A model generated the notes under the pieces. That model was not told where the DNA came from. It worked only from the letters and a program-made list of their open reading frames with translations, and made no database searches. Made by a program: the position numbers and the translations under genes. Positions 57,201 through 64,000 of a stretch of DNA of 64,000 bases are shown piece by piece; position 1 is the first letter of the stretch, and each line of letters opens with the position of its first letter. This stretch comes from Austropuccinia psidii (lineage: Eukaryota; Basidiomycota; Pucciniomycetes; Pucciniales; Sphaerophragmiaceae), in the NCBI GenBank assembly GCA_023105745.1, contig JALGQZ010000002.1, forward strand, positions 80,307,785 to 80,371,784. The letters are read 5' to 3'.

Positions 57201-60200
57201 TCAAGCTTTTGAAGAATTGGGACCTGGCTTGTCAGGATATAAAGAATGAAAATCTTTGACAAGTTCAGGACAATTCTTGAGGTTTTCGGCTGGTTCCCAA
57301 GTGGATCTTTCTGGGTCTTGACTGAAACCTTTCCATTCCACCAGATACCATAATTTTCTTCTCTTGAGCTTTGAATCCAGTATTTGAGAGACCTCCCATT
57401 CCTCTTCTTCTTCAATGATAATTGGAGGAGGAGGCTCTTGATGCCGATTTGGGATTGTTGATGTCTTGACTGGTTCCAAAAGTGAGATATGCAAGACTGG
57501 GTGGATGGATTTCCATTGAGATGGAAGCTTGAGGTGGTAAGCATGAGAACCAACTTTCTTCAAGATTGGAAAAGGACCCAACCATCTTTTGGATAGTTTT
57601 TTGGTGGGTCTGGTTGATTTGATGTTCTTGGAAGAAAGCCATACCATGTCACCAGGATTGAAAACAGGTGGACTTGCTCTACCTTTATCTGCATACCTCT
57701 TAAACCGGTTTATGGCGATTTCAAGTTCTCTCTTGACATCTTGCTGTACTGATTGGATTTTTGTTGATAACTTTCCAGCAGGAGTATCTTGAGTGATGTG
57801 AACTGAATCAAATTGTGGATCTCTTCCATAAACAGTGAAAAACGGTGATTGCTTGGTTGAAGAGTGATCAGAATTATTGTAGGCAAATTCAGCCAGAGGA
57901 AGCCAGGTGTTCCAATCATCTTGATGATAACTGACATACATCCGAAGATACTGTTCTAGTATCTGATTTACCCTCTCTGTCTGTCCATCAGTTTCTGGAT
58001 GATAAGCAGTTGACAAGTCTCTTGAAATCTTGAGCTGCTGACAAAGATTGGTCCAAAAGGAAGAAACAAAAAGAGAACCTCGATCACTAACAATGCTTGA
58101 AGGAAGGCCATGCTTTGAGAAAATATTCTTGATGAATAAATGGGCCAAATCTAATGAAGTGATAGAAGCTATTGTTGGAATAAAAACCGCCATTTTTGAG
58201 AATCTGTCCACTATGACAAGGATTGAGTCAAAGGAATTGGACAGTGGCAATTGAGTGATGAAATCCATTGAAAGACAAATCCAAGGACCACTTGGAATTG
58301 GAAGAGGCTTGAGGAGTCCAAACTTCTTGTGATGAATATTTTTGTTTCTTGAACACTGTTTACAGGATGAGACATAATCCTTGATGAATTGAGTCATGCC
58401 GGACCAGTGGAAATCCCGCTTGACAAGTTTGAGAGTCTTCTCTTGGCCAGGGTGTCCAGCTAGAGGAGAGTCATGCCGCTTTTGAAGTATATTGAGTTGA
58501 ATTGTGGGGTCATTTGGGACCACCACCCGATCTTTGAAAAGGAGAAGTTTGGAAGAGGAATCAAGAGAATAATCTGTGACAGATTTACCTTTACCCAAAT
58601 CTTCAAGGACACTTCTATATTGAGGGTCTTGCCACACTGCCTTCTGAATTGAATCAATCAAATTCGAGAATGAATCCACCTTGACTGCAAAAAATTTTGA
58701 GTCTTGAATTTCATCTTGCTTGATTATCTTCTGATAGTTCATTGGATTCTTGCTGATGAAATCCTCCCCCCTCTCTGGGTAAACGTCATCCCAACGTGAC
58801 AAAGCATCTGGAAGGGTGGCCAAGCGGCCAGGGCGGTAAGTGATTGAGAAATGAAATTCAGATAGAAATTCAGCCCAGCGGGCTTGACGGCGAGTGAGAA
58901 TCTTGGAAGACATAAAATATTGAAGGGATGAATGATCGGTGAGAACTTCAAAAGGGGAGGAAATGGAAAGAAGAAAAGCTCTCCAGCGCTTGAGAGCCCA
59001 GACTATGCCAAGGAGTTCCTTGTCATGAATCTCATAATTAAGCTCAGCTGGGAGAAGCTTGCGGCTATCAAATGCAATGGGATGTTTTCCTGAGTCAGAG
59101 ACCTGACTCAGTACAGCACCCAAGGAATAATCTGATGCATCGGTCTCTACAATGGTGGGTAGAGAAGGATTGAAGTGAGAAAGGATTGGAGCAGTGGTGA
59201 ATGCCTCTTTGAGTTGATGAAACTGTCTAAGAGGTTCCTCATTGAGGGGAAAACGGGAATCTTTCTTGAGGAAACTTGTGAGCGAACTAATTTTCTTTAA
59301 ATAATTCTTGATGAAACGGCGGTAAAAATTGGCAAAGCCAAGGAATGATTGAAGAGCCTTGAGGTTTCTTGGAGGTGGCCAATTGAAAATTTGCTGGACT
59401 TTTGCTTGGTCCATCTTGAGGCCTTCAGAAGAAACAACATAACCTAAATACTCTACACTAGAAAGATGGAATAGGCATTTGGACGCCTTAGCAAAGAGGT
59501 TATTGGCTCTGAGTCTGGAAAGAACAGTGGACACATGAGTGACATGTTCTTCCTCAGATTTGGAAAAGACCATAATTTCATCCAAATAAACCACAACATA
59601 AAAATCAAGAAGATCATAAAAAATATCATTGACAAGATTTTGAAAAGAAGCAGGAGCATTGGTAAGCCCAAATGGCATAACCAAGTACTCATAACTACCA
59701 TATTTGGTTCTAAAACAAGTCAAATTCTCATCACCTTCCTTGATTCTGAGCAGGGTATATGCACCACGCAAATCAATCTTGGAGAAGATAGAAGAACCAT
59801 TGAAGACGGTGAGAAGCTGGTTCATAGGAGGAACAGGATACTTGTTCTTCCTAGTAACAGCATTGAGTTTGCGGTAATCAACACACAAACGGAGGCCACC
59901 ATCTTTCTTTTTGACAAAAAAAACAGGTGCTCCTGTAGAAGAGGAGCTTGGCCGGATGAAACCTTTCTCTACATTCTCTGAAATTTAGGCCCTGAGTGTA
60001 TCTGACTCTTGGTTTGATAAAGAGTAGATCACCCCAACTGGAGGTAGAGACCCCTCCAATTCGATATGATGACCACAGGCGCGGTGAGGAGGAAGTTTCT
60101 CTGCTTTCAGCTTGGAGAATACATCCAAGTATTGGTGATAGACAGTAGGAACAACCTTCATCACGGTTTCTATTTCTTCTGGCTCTTCCTCTTCATCCCA

Positions 60201-60923
60201 CAACTCCTCCAGGGAGTCATGATAAGATGAAGGAGGAAGGTCCATATTCCCAAAGAAGAGATGAAGTGAAGATACAGAATTATCTTCTCCAACATCTTGA
60301 ATCTCTTTGAAGACTTCATCTCTAGATGATAGTAATGACTGATGGTAATTAAGGGAAGGAATATGGACAGAAGACGGAAATGATGGTGTTCTAGAATCAC
60401 CAACCAGAGCTGCACATGATTTGGCAGAAGAAAAGTCATTACTGAAAGAAATTAAAGGATCATTATAGTCCTTTTGATCAGAATTAAAGGTGATCAATCC
60501 TTGCCTCCAATCAATAAACGGATTAAAATGATTAAGAAAGTCAAAGCCCAATATGAGGTCTTCTCCCTTGGGAGTATCAATGACTAAAAAGTCCCATTCA
60601 AAGCTTGGGAAAGAAGGGAGCTCAACCATATATTTAGTATGGTGAGTCACAAATAAAGAAGGAGACTCAGAGGAGTCTAAAATGATGAGGGGAATCTTCT
60701 CTGGAAGCTCTGACGTAGTCAATGAATACTTGTGAACAAACTGCTTTGCAATAAATGAGTTGGTAGCACCAGAATCAATGAGAATACTGTAAAAAACATC
60801 AGAAAGAGAAGAAAAAACAAAAAATTTAAGAGAATTCTTGACACCAGTATTCAGAATGCACAATTGTGCTCTGGATGGAAAACTGTGAAGACCATTGAAC
60901 ACAACATGATCTTCACTCCGGCT
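57201..60923 (-). pseudogene. B3 pol: protease, RT, RNase H, integrase, chromodomain; one stop
   Basis: Single frame on the minus strand broken only by TAA at 59985-59987 (B1 has Tyr there). Protease: [50 protein letters not shown], and VVYLDEIMVFS where the catalytic YxDD is YLDE (59588-59577). RNase H: ETDASDYSLGAVLSQ, DKELLGIVWALKRW. Integrase: HDSPLAGHPGQEKT, CKQCS, LSMDFITQLP, VSDRGSLFVSSFW, ETDGQTERVNQILEQYL. Chromodomain: WEVSQILDSKLKRRKLWYLV, EWKGFSQ, STWEPAENL. It should be made as Gag-Pol by -1 frameshifting; the YLDE change alone should disable reverse transcription. Confidence 0.93.
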
Positions 60924-61966
60924 TTTCCCTGGCTGGGAAATTTGCCTGACGGTTGGGTAAGCTTGTTTTGAGGCCTTTTGAAACAGGTCTTAAGACTATG
61001 CTTCCCACCACAATAGGTACAAAGACCCTCCTTGATTCTTCTTTCTGTTTCAGAGTTCATGAGCTTGAAATCTTTATTCAATAAAGAAGAATGGGGCTTG
61101 TCCCTCTTCTGAAAATTCTTCTTTTTCTTTTGACTTGAGCTTGAAGAATTTTGAGGGTGAGAAGAGTTTGACTTTGAGGCTTCTGGCTTCTTCTCTTGAT
61201 GATGACTCTTTTCATTTTGCCTCTCATGGTACCTGGTATCAAGTTCCAGGGTAACGTCCATTAAGTCTTGAAGAGAGTCAATTCTTGAAGGATGGGAGGC
61301 CAATTGATCCAAAATCCTGGATGGCAATCCCTTGCTGAAATGATGGATAAGAGCTCTTTCACCCCAATCCCCGATTCTTGAGACTAAACTTCTGAAATCA
61401 GCAATGTATAAGGATACATGCCCACCTTCTTTCATTCTTAAAGAATCCAACTCAGCTTCTGCTTTTCTGACTTCATTCGGGTCACCAAATAGAGTGAAGA
61501 GTTGAGATTCAAATAGATGCCAAGAATTGAGAAGATAATTTGAGTCTTGATTGGTGAGATTGGAAAGATAAGGCTCAATCCATTTTGCAGCCCTGCCAAT
61601 GAAAAATGAAGTGGCATAAAGAACTTTCTTTCTGTCTTGAGAGAAATTTGCCGGATCATTGTGAAAGATAAGCTGGCATGACTGAATAAAGCTTCTAACT
61701 TTGAAGGGCTGAGTCCCATCAAAGCATTCCGGTGCCTTCATAGATGGAGTCTTGAAGGCTGGTGGTCTTGATGCTTCAGAAGATGAAGCTGCTTGAAGAT
61801 TGCCCATAATCTGAGTCATTTGCTGCATGATGGCCAATAGAGATGGTTCAGACTGATGAGAGACAGGCTGATTAGACTGGGCTAGAGTTGGCCCTCCAGT
61901 ACCTTGGGATGCTTCCACCGGGGCAGGAACACCTTCAGTACCATCAGACTCTTCCTCTTCCACAGA
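60851..61966 (-). pseudogene. B3 gag, main part
   Basis: Open frame with the gag core APECFDGTQPFKVRSFIQS, WIEPYLSNLTNQDSNYLL, GDPNEVRKAEAELDSLRMKE and SLVSRIGDWGERALIHHFSK, a Ser/Lys-rich linker, and a CCHC-type knuckle CTYCGGKHSLKTC (C-x2-C-x3-H-x4-C). It ends FTVFHPEHNCAF at 60851, overlapping pol by 73 bases counted from the slippery site. The N-terminal part is separated by the solo LTR and resumes at 63897. Confidence 0.92.
60923..60929 (-). promoter_or_regulatory. Slippery heptamer G GGA AAA at the gag/pol overlap
   Basis: In the gag frame the codons read CAG GGA AAA, giving the heptamer X-XXY-YYZ needed for -1 frameshifting. The pol frame is -1 relative to gag and is open from upstream of this site. 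The decayed B1 copy has G GAA AAA at the matching place. No downstream pseudoknot was tested. Confidence 0.65.
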
Positions 61967-61971
61967 ATTCT
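61967..61971 (+). repeat. Target-site duplication ATTCT, left copy
   Basis: Identical to 63892-63896. Removing the LTR and one copy restores the B gag sequence GAATTCTCCTCC seen in B1. Confidence 0.9.
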
Positions 61972-63891
61972 TGTGAGCCTTGAGGTATATTTTACATACC
62001 CAAATAGGCCACAATTATCTTAAAAAGAAATTTTGAATTATGCACAACTCATAAGTAATGCATATATCCAAAATTCATCATTTTCAATTTGAGAAAAGAT
62101 GAATAACTTTTTATTGAGTAAGTAAATCCATGGATTTAAGACCAGATTTGGATTCTACACAGAAATTCACCTAGGGTAGCTCCATAGAGTGAATAAGCTC
62201 AATTTAAGTATTTGAGGTGGTAAAATAGAAAATACTTCAATACCACATCATTAATACCACATAAAAGATCCGTGAAAATTTTTGTTTTTCTTGATTTTTA
62301 GCCAAAATAATGGGAATGTGAGAAATCCCATGTTACATATACACTACGAATAGTGTTATGCATGTTTTGAGCACTTAATATCATGGTATTCTTACATGGA
62401 CTTTTGGTACACCCATAGTGGATATCTCACTTTAAGCTTAAATTACTATTTTGACGTAAAAAATAGGCAAGGGGGACAAAAGACATCAAAGAGAGCCAGG
62501 GTACCCAACTTCTGAGGCCTCAGAGGCGTGGATAGCTCCAGAGCATGGATCCATGGCTCATCTTGGCCTAATTGGTAAACTAAAACTCTTTGGGAACTTG
62601 GTTACCAAGTTACAACTACTGTAAAACACCAGAAAATAGCAAATAACCTGCTATTTTGACGTGCCAAGGAGGTAATGAGCTACTTACACTCCTGTAACCA
62701 TGTCAATTACTAATGACTTTCCATGGATAAACCCCAAAAGAGTAATTAAAACCCTTTTGGGACCCATATTCATTGATTTACCTCATAGCAACCAGCAAAA
62801 CACTGCTATTTGCAATTCTACGTAGAAATAAGGTAAAAACTTCAAAAATTCATTAAAAATACAATTCTTAATGAATCTTTCTGAACATTTCAGGACTAAA
62901 GGAGAACTGTATTATCTATGGTCCAACCAAAGAGAATTACAGTTTTACTAGTAAAATTAAAAGTTTTACTTACAGTCCATTTTTGGTTATTCTACGTGAA
63001 ACACTGAATCTTCAAAAATTCACAGTAATTACAACCTGTGATGAAATTGGCAATAACATTGATAACTTTGAGAAATCAATGATTATTTTAGAATAAAAGA
63101 AGATTTACAAGTGTTACTCCTTTTATTCTTAACCATATTGGGGTTGGTAGTCACGTAAAAGCATCAATTAAGTAATTATGATAATCTTACGTGACAACTG
63201 ATGATGCAATCAATAATCCAAAAAGGTTTATTGTTTTCTCACTCACTGGTTTTTCAGTTTGCTCCATGGCACGCCTCTGTGAGCTGTTGTTGACTTAAAA
63301 GAGGCCTCCTCTTGCTGTTTTTTCCAGGAATCATCTTATCAATTTATTAAATCTTTATTACCAACAAATAAGTATTAGTTACAGCTATTCTTAAGTGTTT
63401 TAAATCTTTCAGAATCAATCAGAAAGACGTGAAATCATAGAATCCAACTATATATTGTTGTAATACTGTTATAAATCCTTTTGATCCCTTAAATCCACAA
63501 TTCCACGTCAAATTTCTCTACTTTTATTATCAATAAGTTCTTTGGAGTATTAGTGAGTCTTTTATCTTTAATTCTTAAAGTTTTTCTCTAGTAATAGTTT
63601 TCTTCAAGAATTATCTTTATAATTATTCTTGTAAAAGATAATTATATATTAAAATAATTTTATTATTTTAATAAAAGAAGTTTTTATTATTAAATTCTTC
63701 TTGTAATTGATTCTTGTAGACAATTACTGCTCACTGTTATAATCACTAGTAGTGTATAACACGTGAAAGAAATAATTTTATAGCTATTTAATTGTGGTTA
63801 TAATAATTTTTATTATTATATTTCATAAGAACAGACATAGTACTGTTGATTAATAGTAATATCATCATCAGTTTCATAGTCACATCTTACA
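61972..63891 (+). repeat. Solo LTR of the A1 subfamily inside B3 gag (1920 bp)
   Basis: Starts TGTGAGCCTTGAGG and ends CACATCTTACA, TSD ATTCT on both sides. It matches the A1 3' LTR (1569-3489) along its entire length with only scattered differences, so this subfamily moved after B3 had inserted. No internal region remains, the usual result of recombination between LTRs. Confidence 0.95.
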
Positions 63892-64000
63892 ATTCTCCTC
63901 CTCCTCTTCACCATCTTCACCTGGACCTTTGAAAATAGTCCTTGAAGTTCTTGGAAACCCACCAACTACTCCTGAAAATGAACTTGATCTTCTGGGCCCT
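63892..64000 (-). pseudogene. B3 gag, N-terminal part (runs off the window)
   Basis: Minus-strand reading GPRRSSSFSGVVGGFPRTSR and GEDGEEEEEN continues into the main gag part (SVEEEESDGTEG) across the solo LTR. It matches B1 gag 31805-31920. Confidence 0.88.

Larger units (their letters stand above)
54929..64000 (-). mobile_element. Element B3: chromovirus-type Ty3/gypsy, minus strand, nearly intact pol
   Basis: 3' LTR 54929-56393, 3' UTR with the duplicated module, pol (57201-60902 and slightly upstream) and gag (60851 to beyond 64000) interrupted by an A-type solo LTR. The 5' LTR is outside the window. It was inserted in the integrase of A4. It is the best-preserved B copy: gag open, pol with one stop. 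Confidence 0.95.

Overview
The window reads as nuclear DNA of a filamentous fungus that is AT-rich and almost completely filled with transposable elements. The chromodomain Ty3/gypsy elements, the Tad1/I-like LINE and one small spliced mitochondrial gene (cox20-like) point to a fungus. The style of the Gag-Pol proteins recalls the repeat-swollen genomes of rust fungi (Pucciniales, for example Austropuccinia). That placement is inference from family resemblance and was not tested by a search.

Only one host gene is convincing: a three-exon cox20-like gene on the minus strand (11750-12337). Downstream of it, 10317-11694 holds coding-like minus-strand segments with splice-like junctions that I could not identify. 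Everything else is repeats. I call the two main LTR families A and B. Family A is Ty3/gypsy with LTRs of about 1.8-2.0 kb that begin TGTGA and end CTTACA or similar, a spliced gag, a CCHC knuckle and a chromo-like C-terminus. Family B is a chromodomain Ty3/gypsy (chromovirus) with LTRs of about 1.5-1.7 kb that begin TGTCACA and end TGTGACA.

Layout: 1-3489, 3' part of element A1 with its 3' LTR. 3490-4702, no gene. 4703-7729, another A-type LTR carrying two nested insertions, a miniature LTR element (5856-6292) and a 663-bp solo LTR (6898-7560). 7730-10316, AT-rich without genes. 10317-12337, host gene island. 12366-16706 plus 27249-27628, one LINE on the minus strand split by the complete element A2 (16707-27243, TSD TTTTA). 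27629-29219, a pile of reverse-oriented B-type LTR pieces with a B protease fragment. 29220-38981, complete element B1. 38982-40087, the remainder of the reverse LTR, poorly resolved internal sequence and a GC-rich segment that may be another element's 5' end. 40088-47608, element A3 on the minus strand, truncated in integrase. 47609-47855, a second piece of the miniature element. 47856-54928, element A4, whose gag-pol is open except for one stop. 54929-64000, element B3 on the minus strand, inserted in A4 integrase and itself carrying an A-type solo LTR (61972-63891, TSD ATTCT).

The order of events follows from the nesting: the LINE predates A2; the reverse B-like LTR predates B1; A4 predates B3; B3 predates the solo LTR. 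The points most worth follow-up are the miniature LTR element with a tRNA-like core, the gag intron conserved in three family A copies with a possible splice-made start codon, the gag/pol overlap with a canonical -1 slippery heptamer in family B, the duplicated 3' UTR module carrying perfect 5' splice sites, and the LINE that ends 28 bp before the cox20 start codon.
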